Source of the DNA: Aggregicoccus sp. 17bor-14
GTDB lineage: Bacteria; Myxococcota; Myxococcia; Myxococcales; Myxococcaceae
Length of the DNA: 64,000 bases
Assembly: GCF_009659535.1 (NCBI RefSeq)
Contig: NZ_VJZZ01000002.1
Coordinates: forward strand, 1 to 64,000
Reading direction: 5' to 3'
How positions within the stretch are numbered: the first letter of the stretch is position 1; each line of letters starts with the position of its first letter. Shown piece after piece: positions 1-8,784 of this stretch. The notes under the pieces were generated by a model. It ran no database searches, was not told the DNA's origin, and was given only the letters and a program-made list of their open reading frames with translations. The position numbers were made by a program, and so were the translations under genes.

Positions 1-1
1 C

Positions 2-118
2 CTCGGCGGACACCTCAAGCGCAACGGCCCCCCCGGCTGGCAGACGCTGGCCCGCGGCCACGAAGCCCTCACCGCCGCTCTCGTCGGCTTCCGCGCCGCA
101 ACATGTGATCAATCTTGA
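2..118 (+). CDS. C-terminal end of an IS4-type transposase (partial, cut by window edge)
   Basis: The frame is open from the left edge and stops at TGA 116-118. It encodes about 38 residues beginning LGGHLKRNGPPGW and continuing with an RG-hE-LT pattern. A glycine-rich 'GG-hhxR-PPGW-Lh-RG' tail is what I associate with the C-terminal end of IS4-family DDE transposases. The catalytic part lies outside the window, so I cannot say whether the element is intact. No terminal inverted repeat could be matched because the other end is missing. The 196 bases from 119 to the next start at 315 hold no convincing gene. Confidence 0.5.
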   Translation, partial: LGGHLKRNGPPGWQTLARGHEALTAALVGFRAATCDQS

Positions 119-314
119 GGAACACTTCGTCCAGCAGCTCGCGCGCCCCCGGAGCGACGGCAGGGCGACGCCCCGCCGCGCTCGGCGAGGGCTCCGCGAC
201 CGTCCCTCCTGGACACCCCACGAGCCCGCAGCGTGGCCCCACGTCCTTCCGCCTTGTCGCGCGCGGGAGGAGGCGCAAAGGTGCGCGAGACCGTCCGCCG
301 CAAGGGAGAGACCG

Positions 315-1766
315 ATGCGCAGCAGCAGGGCACTCTGGAGGCTCGCACCCGTCGCGATGCTGGCGCTCGCGTGCGGCACTCCCGAGACCCCGCTTGCGGG
401 CGTCGCGACGGGCAACGGCGGTGGCCGCAGCGATGCGACCTGCGCCTCGGGCGACCTCGTCCACGCGCCCGCGCCCGTGGATGCGTACGGCCGGCACCTC
501 GTCCCCATCGACCTCGAGCGCACCGAGGCCGCCGTCGTATTCGACGCCGCGGCGAAGCGCGCCCAGGCCGAGGTGCGCGTGGACTTCACCATGGGCGTGG
601 AGGATGGGCAGCCCCTCTTCGACCTGCGCCAGCGCGTCTCCGAGGCCTGGCTCGATGGTGCGCCCGTGAACCCCGCGGCCTTCGTGGCGCACGACCTGGG
701 CGGCGGGCGCGGCGCGCAGATGCTGGGCGTGGACGTGACCCTGCGCGCCTGCAGCCGCCACACGCTCGTGCTGCGCTATCCCATCGGGCGTCCGGACTCG
801 CCCCGCGCGCGGCCTCCCGAGTGGAATGCGGAGGGCGGCCGCGTCGCGTGGGACTTCTATTTCACCGACCTCATCCCCGGCCGCTACCTGGAGATGTGGC
901 TGCCCGCGAACCTCCTCTACGACCGCTTCGCGCTCTCGCTGGACCTCGAGCTGCGCAACGTGGAGATCGGCCACACGCTGGTGACCAACGGTCAGGTCGA
1001 GCGGCTCGGCGAGTCGCACTGGCACGTGGACTTCCCGCCCACCTTCACGGCCTTCTCGCCCATGGTGGTGCTCGCGCCCGCGGACTTCCTCGAGGCCTAC
1101 GAGGGGCCGCTCACGCTCGTGCCCGGCCGGCAGGGGCGGCTCGCGCTGTTCCGCGAGCGCACCGTGCACGAGGAGCTGCGCCCCATCGCCAGCGACATCG
1201 CCGAATGGGTGGCGGAGTTCACGCGCTCCACCGGCACCTACGTGCACGACGACGCGCTCAGCGTGTACCTGTGGAGCGAGCCCGACCGCTCGATGGAGTA
1301 CGACGGCGGCACCACCAGCAGCCGCGAGGCGCTCGAGCACGAGCTCTTCCACAGCTGGTACGGCCGCGGCGTGAAGCCCGCGCGCCAGGCGGACGGGTGG
1401 ATCGACGAGGCCTGGAACGTCTACACCACCGACCCGCGGCGCGGCTTCCGGCAGAGCCCGCTGTGCCTCGGCGGAACGCCCGTGGAGCTCTCGCCGCAGA
1501 ACCCGTGGACCCGGGTGACGGCCTACCTCGCCTACACGCGCGGCGCGCAGTTCTTCGGCACGCTCGCGGCGCTGCTCGGCGAGCCGGTGCTGCTCGAGCG
1601 CATGCGCGACTTCTACGCGCAGCACGCAAACCAGCTCGTCACCACGGGGCAGCTCGAGCAGTTCCTCGCAGGCACCGCGGGGGACGCGGAGCTCGCGGCC
1701 GCCTTCCGCCAGCAGGTGTACGGGGGCGCGGCGCCCGCGGACGAGCCCACCGCCTGCCTGCGCTGA
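315..1766 (+). CDS. Gluzincin-type (M1/M61-like) zinc metallopeptidase lipoprotein
   Basis: Predicted lipoprotein of 483 residues. The ATG at 315 is chosen because it gives a charged N-terminus, a hydrophobic stretch and a lipobox LALAC near residue 22; the longer upstream extension has no signal. H342-E-L-F-H346 is followed exactly 19 residues later by E365 in WIDEAW, i.e. the HExxH-x18-E zinc site of gluzincins (M1/M61). The N-terminal 300 residues look like the beta-rich domain that precedes the catalytic domain in those families. It is probably a cell-envelope aminopeptidase or related hydrolase; the substrate is unknown. It stands alone on its strand and converges on the EcsC-like gene 16 bases downstream. 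Confidence 0.7.
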   Translation: MRSSRALWRLAPVAMLALACGTPETPLAGVATGNGGGRSDATCASGDLVHAPAPVDAYGRHLVPIDLERTEAAVVFDAAAKRAQAEVRVDFTMGVEDGQPLFDLRQRVSEAWLDGAPVNPAAFVAHDLGGGRGAQMLGVDVTLRACSRHTLVLRYPIGRPDSPRARPPEWNAEGGRVAWDFYFTDLIPGRYLEMWLPANLLYDRFALSLDLELRNVEIGHTLVTNGQVERLGESHWHVDFPPTFTAFSPMVVLAPADFLEAYEGPLTLVPGRQGRLALFRERTVHEELRPIASDIAEWVAEFTRSTGTYVHDDALSVYLWSEPDRSMEYDGGTTSSREALEHELFHSWYGRGVKPARQADGWIDEAWNVYTTDPRRGFRQSPLCLGGTPVELSPQNPWTRVTAYLAYTRGAQFFGTLAALLGEPVLLERMRDFYAQHANQLVTTGQLEQFLAGTAGDAELAAAFRQQVYGGAAPADEPTACLR

Positions 1767-1782
1767 GGCTCGGAGCGCCGGC

Positions 1783-2400
1783 TCATGTCGCTGCGCGCTT
1801 CGCCTTCTGGCGCGCCTTGCCGAAGCCCTCGTAGTGGCGCACGGCCTGCTCGCCCACGGCCTGCAGGGCCTGGTTGTTGAGGTAGGCGCTCACCGGGGCG
1901 GCCACGAGCGGCAGCGCGCGCCCCAGCGTCTTGAGCCCGCCGCGCGCGAGCACCATGCCCCCGAGCGTGCCCACCACCTTGGGGCCCGAGCGGGTGATGG
2001 GGCCTGCGCCGCTCGCGTAGCCGAACAGGTCCAGCAGCTCGGTGCGGGCGCGCTCGGTCTTGAGGTTCGCCTTGTAGAGCGTGGCCACGTCCACCAGCAG
2101 GGTGATCTGCAGGTAGGCCACCGCCAGCAGGTCCGCGGGCAGGCCGATGAGCCCGAACACGCCGCTCACCCCGCCCAGCATCCCCGCGAGCCCCTTCTTG
2201 TGGTCCACCAGCCGCTGCGCGAGCTCGCGCGTGCCGGCGGAGGGGTAGGAGGCCTCCAGCGCCGCGACCCGTGCGCGCGAGCGCAGGGCCTCGCGCTGCA
2301 CGAGCGCGTGCAGCTGCACGTCGGACAGGCGCTTGAGCTCGCGCGGGTCCAGCAGCTTGAGGAAGGCGAGCCGCTCGGCGACGGGATCGAAGAGGGACAT
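1783..2400 (-). CDS. EcsC-family-like protein
   Basis: Protein of 205 residues starting MSLFDPVAERLAF; upstream in-frame sequence is low-complexity and overlaps panD, so the internal ATG at 2400 is preferred. A glycine-rich amphipathic segment (GMLGGVSGVFGLIGLPAD) leads into a long hydrophobic helix (residues about 70-115). The end has a P-hhxAhhNN-AL-xVG pattern and then a helix ending HYEGF. This layout resembles EcsC proteins, poorly understood membrane-associated proteins originally linked to an ABC transporter in Bacillus. It lies 50 bases downstream of panD on the same strand and probably shares its transcript. Confidence 0.6.
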   Translation of the reverse strand: MSLFDPVAERLAFLKLLDPRELKRLSDVQLHALVQREALRSRARVAALEASYPSAGTRELAQRLVDHKKGLAGMLGGVSGVFGLIGLPADLLAVAYLQITLLVDVATLYKANLKTERARTELLDLFGYASGAGPITRSGPKVVGTLGGMVLARGGLKTLGRALPLVAAPVSAYLNNQALQAVGEQAVRHYEGFGKARQKAKRAAT

Positions 2401-2450
2401 GGGTGTCCTATCTACGCACGCGCCGCACGCCGCATTGCATGCGCGGCGCG

Positions 2451-2846
2451 CTAGGCGATGCGGCGCTGGGGACCGGGCAGCTCCTCGTTGGGCCCGCCCG
2501 GCACGATGCGGTTCTGGCGGTCCACGAACACCACGGTGGGCTTCCAGCCGGGCAGCTCCGCCGCCTCCACCTCCGCGAAGGTGGCGAGGATGACCAGGTC
2601 GCCCGGCTGGTTCAGGTGCGCCGCCGCGCCGTTGATGCACACCACGCCGCTGCCGCTCTCGCCCTCGAGCGCGTAGGTCTCCAGGCGCGTGCCGCGGGTG
2701 ACGTTCCACACCGCGACCTTCTCGTAGGGGAGGATGTCGGCGGCGCGCAGCAGGTCGACGTCGATGGTGACCGAGCCCTCGTAGTCCACGTCTGCGTGGG
2801 TCACGGTGGCGCGGTGGATCTTGGACTTGAAGAGGATGCGTCGCAT
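2451..2846 (-). CDS. panD: Aspartate 1-decarboxylase proenzyme
   Basis: Decarboxylates L-aspartate to beta-alanine for pantothenate and coenzyme A synthesis; cytosolic. The 131-residue length fits the family. The self-cleavage site is visible as YEGS with Gly24-Ser25, where Ser25 becomes the pyruvoyl group. Lys9, Arg54, Tyr58 and Asn72 followed by GAAAH fall at the expected active-site positions. The ATG at 2846 gives the standard N-terminus [16 protein letters not shown]. It is followed on the same strand by the EcsC-like gene. Confidence 0.95.
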   Translation of the reverse strand: MRRILFKSKIHRATVTHADVDYEGSVTIDVDLLRAADILPYEKVAVWNVTRGTRLETYALEGESGSGVVCINGAAAHLNQPGDLVILATFAEVEAAELPGWKPTVVFVDRQNRIVPGGPNEELPGPQRRIA

Positions 2847-2977
2847 GGTGGCTTCGGCCTTGGTCCCGGCCCCGGCGGTGGGGTCCGTGCGCCGCGAACC
2901 CTAACGCACCGGCGCCCCGGCTTCACACCCAAAGCAGGCGGGGGCGCCGGCGGCAGCCCGCTTGCTACCGGTATGCG

Positions 2978-4231
2978 TCAGTTGGGGCAGCCCCCGCCCG
3001 CAGGGGTCTGGAAGGCCTCGTCGTAGCTCGCGGCGCACTGCACCTGGCCTGCGCCGTCGTCGGCAATCGTGGTGCGCCCGCCCGCCAGCTGCGAGCCGCC
3101 CACCTGCACGCGCATCAGCGCCGCCGCCATCACCGTGCGCGTGGCCCCGGTGAGCTGGGAGGCGTGCACCTGCACCTGCAGCGTGTGGCCGGCCGGGTTC
3201 TCGCTGCCCAGCCCCACCGAGGACACCCGCTCGCCCTCGCTCGCGAAGCCCTGCAGCACGCTGCTGCGCACCTGCGCGCCCACCGAGTCCAGGTACAGCC
3301 CGGCGGCGTAGTCGCCCACGCTGCCCACCGCCTGCACTCCGTCCAGCGTCACCGCGGGCACGCTGCCCACGCCCGCGCGCCGGTCGATGGCGTACACGCC
3401 GTAGCTGCTGCTGTGCTCGGCCCCGCGCCCCAGCGCCGTCACCTGGCGCAGGGCGAGCATGCCCTCCTCCACGAAGACGGCGCGCACGGGGTGACCGCCC
3501 TGCGCGCTCGCGGTGGAGTCCACCAGCGCCGCGGCGCAGCCCTGGCAGCGCAGCCCCGCCACGTCTCCGGAAGCCGAGCTCGCCTCCAGCGTGAGCCGCG
3601 CGAGCGTGCCCGTGGCCCCGGTGAGCCAGGCGGCCGCGGTGAAGAAGCGGCCGTTGCGCGCGCGCAGCGCCACGTCCGAGAGCAGCAGGTCCGCCGCGCT
3701 CGAGCGCAGCGCGTAGGCCTGGGGCCCTCCGCCCGCGTCGTTCTCCACGGCGAGCGCGCGCAGCCCGGCGCCGGGCCCCTCCACCTGCAGCGCCGCCGCG
3801 TCCGCGCTGCTCGCGCGCAGCAGCGTGCTCGCTGCGCCCGCGCCCTCCAGGTGCACGTGCGCGGGCAGCACCAGCGGCTCGGCCCCCAGCGCGTACACGC
3901 CCGGCTCCAGCTGCACCCGCCAGGTCACGTCCCCTGCCGCGAGCGTGGCCGCCGCGCCGGGGCCACCGAGCTCCGCCAGCACCGTGCGCAGCGCGCGCCC
4001 GCTCTCCTCCGGGCTCGCCGCGGGGCTCACCACGCGGGTGCGCACGTAGGCGACGCCGCTGGGGCCCGGGGGGCCCGGGGGCCCCTGGGGACCGGCCACG
4101 CCCTGAGGTCCCTGCGGCCCGGGGGCTCCGTCATTGCCGGCCACCGAGGTGCGCAGGCCGTCGCCGCTGCTGCAGCCGGCGCCGAGGCCGGCCAGGACGA
4201 CCGTGAGGACGGCGGCGGAGAGGGCGCGCAT
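2978..4231 (-). CDS. Lipoprotein with short collagen-like segment and right-handed beta-helix
   Basis: Protein of 417 residues. The ATG at 4231 is chosen for its GGAG ribosome site (9 bases upstream) and the signal MRALSAAVLTVV ending in lipobox LGAGC. After the lipidated Cys comes a collagen-like Gly-X-Y run of about 11 triplets (GNDGAPGPQGPQ and onward), rich in Pro. The rest (about residues 75-417) is a series of short beta-strand repeats of the LxALxVxN/ALRSSAADLLL type, as in pectate-lyase-like beta-helices. The ending CPN and a scattered pair of cysteines could form disulfides. It is likely exposed on the cell surface. No enzymatic motif was recognised. Confidence 0.6.
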   Translation of the reverse strand: MRALSAAVLTVVLAGLGAGCSSGDGLRTSVAGNDGAPGPQGPQGVAGPQGPPGPPGPSGVAYVRTRVVSPAASPEESGRALRTVLAELGGPGAAATLAAGDVTWRVQLEPGVYALGAEPLVLPAHVHLEGAGAASTLLRASSADAAALQVEGPGAGLRALAVENDAGGGPQAYALRSSAADLLLSDVALRARNGRFFTAAAWLTGATGTLARLTLEASSASGDVAGLRCQGCAAALVDSTASAQGGHPVRAVFVEEGMLALRQVTALGRGAEHSSSYGVYAIDRRAGVGSVPAVTLDGVQAVGSVGDYAAGLYLDSVGAQVRSSVLQGFASEGERVSSVGLGSENPAGHTLQVQVHASQLTGATRTVMAAALMRVQVGGSQLAGGRTTIADDGAGQVQCAASYDEAFQTPAGGGCPN

Positions 4232-4368
4232 GGGCACTCCAGAGGGCTGCGGGTATGCAGCGAGATACGGACACCTTGCCTGCCTGCCAAGCGGGGGACC
4301 TGGATCCCGGCTTTCCCCGAGCTTCAACGTTCAGCAGCGGGCAGCGCAACTGTCCGCCCCCAACGCGC

Positions 4369-5223
4369 CTAGCGGCTGAAGCTCAGGTGCTGGCTGAAGG
4401 CGAGCGGCACGCCGGCGCCGCCCGAGAGCACCTTGCCGTCGAAGGCCACGTCGGCACTGCCGCTGCGCAGGGCCGCGGCGGCGCTCGCGGCGTGCAGGAA
4501 GTTGATCGTCACCGGCAGCATCACCTCGCGCGCCGCGCCCGCGCCGAAGCTGCCCAGGTCCCCGGTGGCCACGTTGCCCACGTTGGCGCCCGCGATGCGC
4601 AGCGCGCCGGTGAGCCCGTTGATGGGCAGCGCGAAGGCGTTGCGGTTGGTGATGGTGAGCGGCAGCTCCACCGTGGCGCTGGTGAGCCCCAGGCTCTTGA
4701 TGCGCGGCGTGGAGAGCGCCACCTGCGGCAGCTTGGGCACCGCGAAGCTGCCCTCGTGCGCGAGCGGGAGGCTGACGATGCCCACCGGCGTCTGCAGGCC
4801 CAGCGAGCCTTCCGCGCGGTAGGCGGCCTGGTCCTTGGTGAAGAAGGTGCTGAGCACCGGCACCACGTCCGCGAACTTCACGCTCGCCGGGAACACCAGC
4901 TCGCTCGAGCCGTTCGCCGCCAGCTTCATCCCGCTGGGCGGGGTGCCGGCCACCATCTGCCGGCCCTCCACGAAGAGCGCGTAGCTCACCTGCGCAAGGT
5001 CCAGCCCCACCGGGTTGGGGTTCTCCACGTCGTACACGAGGTTGAGCGTGGCCCCCGAGAGGCTCACCGCGCCCAGGTCCGCGCGCTTGAAGGTGAGGCG
5101 CGGGCGCTGGAAGGCGCCGGCGAGCACCGAGTTGAGGCCTGCGCAGCCCGCGAGCGTGAGCAGGCAGGTGGCGGCGGTGAGCAGCAGGGCGCGGCGGCGG
5201 AGGGACGGGTTCATGGTCGACAT
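4369..5223 (-). CDS. LEA14-like (LEA_2/WHy domain) lipoprotein, two domains
   Basis: Protein of 284 residues with start MSTMNPSLRRR and lipobox LTLAGC. Two LEA type-2 (WHy) domains are visible. The first (about residues 45-150) contains LNLVYDVENPNPVGLDL, the hallmark hxhxhxhxNPNPhxh strand. The second (about 175-280) contains VELPLTITNRNAFALPI. LEA14-like proteins are linked to desiccation or envelope stress; the biochemical role is unknown. The ATG at 5223 or the one three codons later both work, with no strong ribosome site for either. It is divergent from the S33-type peptidase gene at 5381. Confidence 0.75.
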   Translation of the reverse strand: MSTMNPSLRRRALLLTAATCLLTLAGCAGLNSVLAGAFQRPRLTFKRADLGAVSLSGATLNLVYDVENPNPVGLDLAQVSYALFVEGRQMVAGTPPSGMKLAANGSSELVFPASVKFADVVPVLSTFFTKDQAAYRAEGSLGLQTPVGIVSLPLAHEGSFAVPKLPQVALSTPRIKSLGLTSATVELPLTITNRNAFALPINGLTGALRIAGANVGNVATGDLGSFGAGAAREVMLPVTINFLHAASAAAALRSGSADVAFDGKVLSGGAGVPLAFSQHLSFSR

Positions 5224-5380
5224 GGCGTGGTGTCCCGGACGTGGGCCGGGGCCTCGGGATTCAACCACCCGGCCGCCCCGCGTGCCCGCGCGAATCGCGC
5301 GCGCGCTCCGACCGTGGAATGCTAAGTCGCCTGCTTGCTCACGCGGGCCTACACGCCCCGTGCACGGGAGAGTCTGGTCG

Positions 5381-6859
5381 ATGCCCTCTGGAACGCGCCC
5401 GCTGCACCTCCTCCTGTGCCTGCCACTGCTGCTGCTCGCTGCCTCGTGCACGCGCTCGGCCGAGGCCCCGCGCCGCACGCTCGCGCTCGCCCCCTGCAAG
5501 CTCGAGGGGCTGAACACGCCCGCGCAGTGCGGCACGCTGGAGGTGTGGGAGGACCGCGCGGCGAAGCGCGGGCGCAAGGTGCCCCTGCGCGTCGCGGTGG
5601 TGCCCGCGCTCGCAGCGAGCCCCGAGCCGGACCCGGTGTTCCTGCTCGCCGGCGGCCCCGGCCAGGGCGCGGTGGACCTCGCGGGCACGGTGATGCCCCT
5701 GCTCGAGCGGCTGCGGCGCGAGCGCGACCTCGTCTTCGTGGACCAGCGCGGCACCGGCAAGAGCCGCCCGCTGGACTGCGACACCGACCCGCCGGACGCG
5801 GGCCTCAGCGCGCGCTACGCGGACACCTTCGACCCCGAGCCCCTGCGCCGCTGCCTCGCCGGCTACGACGCGGACCCGCGCCTCTACACCACGCCCCTCG
5901 CCATGGACGACCTGGACGAGGTGCGCGAGGCGCTCGGCTACGCGCGCATCGACCTGTACGGCGTCTCCTACGGCACGCGCGCCGCGCTCGTGTACCTGCG
6001 CCAGCACGGCGAGCACGCGCGCGCCGTGGTGCTCGACGGCGTGGCGCCCATGGGCCTCCTGCTGCCGCTCTACATGGCGCGCGACTCGCAGCGCGCCCTG
6101 GACCTGCTCTTCGCCCACTGCGCGAAGGACGCGCACTGCGCGCGCGCGTATCCCAATCTCAAAGAGCGCTTCGAGGCGCTGCTCGCGGGCCTGCGCCGCA
6201 CCCCTGCGAAGACGCGCGTGGCCCACCCGCTCACCGGCGTGGAGGAGGACGTGACCATCCCCTTCGACGCCTTCGTGGGGGGCCTGCGCGGGCTGCTCTA
6301 CATGTCCGAGGCCACCGCGCTGGTGCCCCTGGTGGTGGACCGCGCGGAGAAGGGGGACTGGGCGCCCTTCGTCGCCGTGACGGCGGGGCTGCAGGACGGC
6401 TTCGCGCAGGGCCTGAGCCTGGGCATGTTCTTCTCCGTCGTCTGCAGCGAGGACGCGCCCTTCATCACCGAAGAGGCCATCGCGCGCGAGGGCCGCGGCA
6501 CCTGGGCGGGCGAGGGCTTCGCGCGCAAGCTCTTGCGCGGCTGCGAGGTGTGGCCGCGCGGGAAGGTGCCCGAGGACTACCTGAAGCCGGTGAGCTCGCC
6601 GGTGCCGGTGCTGCTGCTGAGCGGCGAGCTGGACCCGGTGACCCCGCCCTCCTGGGGCGAGGAGGCCGCGCGCCACCTGCCGCACAGCCTGCACGTGACG
6701 GTGCCCGGCGTGGGCCACAACACCCTGGTCATGGGCTGCGCGCGCAGCCTCATGGCGGACTTCATCGTGAAGGGCAGCGTGGAGGGGCTGCAGCCGCGCT
6801 GCGACCCGTCCCTGGGACGCCCGCCCTTCTTCACCTCCTTTGCCGGTCCCACTCCCTGA
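5381..6859 (+). CDS. Alpha/beta-hydrolase peptidase lipoprotein (S33, tripeptidyl aminopeptidase-like)
   Basis: Protein of 492 residues. The ATG at 5381 gives signal MPSGTRPLHLLLCL with lipobox LAASC; sequence upstream in frame overlaps the divergent gene. The alpha/beta-hydrolase fold shows the oxyanion loop GGPGQG, the elbow GVSYGT with Ser196, Asp418 in SGELDPVTPP, and His446 in GVGHN. The C-terminal TAP-like segment is typical of bacterial tripeptidyl aminopeptidases and prolyl iminopeptidase relatives. It probably releases N-terminal peptides in the envelope. It is 21 bases upstream of the ABC exporter genes on the same strand, suggesting one operon. Confidence 0.85.
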   Translation: MPSGTRPLHLLLCLPLLLLAASCTRSAEAPRRTLALAPCKLEGLNTPAQCGTLEVWEDRAAKRGRKVPLRVAVVPALAASPEPDPVFLLAGGPGQGAVDLAGTVMPLLERLRRERDLVFVDQRGTGKSRPLDCDTDPPDAGLSARYADTFDPEPLRRCLAGYDADPRLYTTPLAMDDLDEVREALGYARIDLYGVSYGTRAALVYLRQHGEHARAVVLDGVAPMGLLLPLYMARDSQRALDLLFAHCAKDAHCARAYPNLKERFEALLAGLRRTPAKTRVAHPLTGVEEDVTIPFDAFVGGLRGLLYMSEATALVPLVVDRAEKGDWAPFVAVTAGLQDGFAQGLSLGMFFSVVCSEDAPFITEEAIAREGRGTWAGEGFARKLLRGCEVWPRGKVPEDYLKPVSSPVPVLLLSGELDPVTPPSWGEEAARHLPHSLHVTVPGVGHNTLVMGCARSLMADFIVKGSVEGLQPRCDPSLGRPPFFTSFAGPTP

Positions 6860-6880
6860 GAGCCTGAGGCGCCCCCCGCG

Positions 6881-7615
6881 ATGATCGACGTGAAGAGGCT
6901 GCACAAGCGCTTCGGCAAGGTGACGGCGGTGGAGGAGGTCTCCTTCCGCGCCGAGGACGGCGTGGTGACGGGGCTGCTGGGCCCCAACGGCGCCGGCAAG
7001 ACGACCACGCTGCGCATGCTCTACACGCTGGTGCGCCCGGACTCGGGCACCGCGAGCGTGGACGGGCACGACGTGGTGCAGGACCCCATGGAGGTGCGCC
7101 GCCGCCTCGGCGTGCTGCCGGATGCGCGCGGCCTCTCGCCGCGCCTCACCCCGCGCGAGCACGCGCGCTACTTCGGGCAACTGCACGGCCTCGAGGGCAA
7201 GGCGCTGGAAGCGCGGGTGGGGGAGCTGGTGGAGCTGCTGGACATGAAGGACATCGCGGACCGGCGCGCCGAGGGCTTCAGCCAGGGCGAGCGCATGAAG
7301 GTGGCGCTCCTGCGCGCGCTGGTGCACGGGCCGCAGAACGTGCTGCTGGACGAGCCCACCAACGGCCTGGACGTGATGAGCACGCGCGCGGTGCGCACGC
7401 TCATCCAGGGGCTCAAGGCGCAGGGGCGCTGCATCGTGTTCAGCAGCCACGTGATGCAGGAGGTGGCGGCGCTGTGCGACCGCATCGTGGTGGTGGCGCG
7501 CGGCCGGGTGGTGGCCGAGGGCAGCCCCGCGGAGCTGCGCGCGCGCACCGGCAAGGACAGCCTGGAGGAGGCCTTCGTGAGCGTCATCGGGACGGACGCG
7601 GGGCTCGCGTCATGA
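6881..7615 (+). CDS. natA: ABC transporter ATP-binding protein, NatA-like
   Basis: ATPase of 244 residues. Walker A is GPNGAGKTT (residues 34-42), the signature is FSQGE, Walker B is VLLDEPTNGLD and the switch is SSHVMQEV. The sequence resembles NatA, the ATPase of sodium-extruding NatAB exporters and related ABC-2 systems. Its stop overlaps the start of the permease gene (ATGA at 7612-7615), implying coupled translation. The gene symbol reflects family resemblance; the transported substrate is not proven. Confidence 0.85.
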   Translation: MIDVKRLHKRFGKVTAVEEVSFRAEDGVVTGLLGPNGAGKTTTLRMLYTLVRPDSGTASVDGHDVVQDPMEVRRRLGVLPDARGLSPRLTPREHARYFGQLHGLEGKALEARVGELVELLDMKDIADRRAEGFSQGERMKVALLRALVHGPQNVLLDEPTNGLDVMSTRAVRTLIQGLKAQGRCIVFSSHVMQEVAALCDRIVVVARGRVVAEGSPAELRARTGKDSLEEAFVSVIGTDAGLAS

Positions 7616-8784
7616 GGCAGCTGCGGGCGGTCCTGGGCAAGGAGCTGAAGGACCACGCGCGCGACCGGCGCTCGCTCACCAGCGCGCTGGTGGTGCCGCT
7701 GTTCGGCCCCTTCGTCTTCGGCGTGCTCTTCACCATGATGGCCGGCTGGTACCGCCAGGACCGGCCGCTGGAGCTGCCGGTGGTGGGCGCCCAGCACGCG
7801 CCCCACGTGGTCGCCGCCCTCAAGCGCGCGGGCGTCACGGTGGTCGACCCGCCGCAGGACTACGAGGCGAAGGTGCAGGACGGCACCCTGGACGCGGTGC
7901 TGGTCATCCCGGAGAAGTTCGCCGAGCGCTTCAGCGCGGGGAAGACCGCGGACCTGCAGCTGGTGGTGGACAACTCGCGCCAGCAGGGGCGTGGGCAGGT
8001 GAAGCGCGTGGAGGCGGCGCTGCAGAACTACGCGAGCGTGCTCGGCGCGCAGCGGCTGTTCGCGCGCGGGGTGAGCCCCACGCTCGCCGCGCCCATCCAC
8101 GTGGAGGAGCTGGACCTCGCGACGCCGGAGAAGACGGCGGCGAGCCTGCTCAACATGATCCCCATCTTCCTCATCATGGCCGCCTTCGTGGGCGGGATGA
8201 ACGTGGCCATCGACGCGACGGCCGGCGAGCGCGAGCGCGGCTCGCTCGAGCCCCTGCTGCTCAACCCCGTGCAGCGCGGCAGCGTGGTGGTGGGCAAGTG
8301 GCTCGCCACCGTGCTGATGGCCTGCGCCGCGGTGGGCGTGTGCCTCACCGCCTTCATGGGGGTGGTGCACCGCGTGCCGCTGCAGGACCTCGGCATCAAG
8401 GCGCACTTCGACGCCGTCACGGCCGCGGGCGTGCTGCTCGCGGTGCTGCCGCTCACGCTCGCCGCGAGCGCGCTGCAGATGACGGTGGCCACCTACGCGC
8501 GCTCGTTCAAGGAAGCGCAGACCTACCTGCAGCTCTTCCTCTTCATCCCCACCGTGCCGGGCTTCGTGCTCGCCTTCAACCCGGTGAAGCCCGCAGGCTG
8601 GATGTACGCGGTGCCCGCGCTCGCGCAGCAGCTGCTGGTGGGGGACGTGATGCGCGGCGAGCCGCCGAGCGCCCTGCGCTTCGGGCTGGGGCTCCTGGGC
8701 TGCCTCGCGCTCGCGGCCGTGGGGCTGCTGCTCACCACCCGGCTGCTCTCCGACGAGCGCATCGTGTTCGGGCGCAGCAGCTAG
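7612..8784 (+). CDS. natB: ABC-2 type permease, NatB-like
   Basis: Permease of 390 residues. One transmembrane helix lies near residues 20-40, followed by a large soluble extracytoplasmic domain (about 45-175). Five or so helices follow from LLNMIPIFLIMAAFVGG onward, the ABC-2/NatB topology. The motif ERERGSLEPLLLNPV after the second helix is the usual cytoplasmic coupling segment of this family. It pairs with the ATPase immediately upstream. Its TAG stop shares the palindrome CTAG (8781-8784) with the stop of the convergent thiD gene. Confidence 0.85.
   Translation: MRQLRAVLGKELKDHARDRRSLTSALVVPLFGPFVFGVLFTMMAGWYRQDRPLELPVVGAQHAPHVVAALKRAGVTVVDPPQDYEAKVQDGTLDAVLVIPEKFAERFSAGKTADLQLVVDNSRQQGRGQVKRVEAALQNYASVLGAQRLFARGVSPTLAAPIHVEELDLATPEKTAASLLNMIPIFLIMAAFVGGMNVAIDATAGERERGSLEPLLLNPVQRGSVVVGKWLATVLMACAAVGVCLTAFMGVVHRVPLQDLGIKAHFDAVTAAGVLLAVLPLTLAASALQMTVATYARSFKEAQTYLQLFLFIPTVPGFVLAFNPVKPAGWMYAVPALAQQLLVGDVMRGEPPSALRFGLGLLGCLALAAVGLLLTTRLLSDERIVFGRSS

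Noticed and set aside
8781-8784. CTAG shared by natB and thiD stops as a special site
   Set aside because: A 4-base overlap of convergent stops is common in compact genomes.
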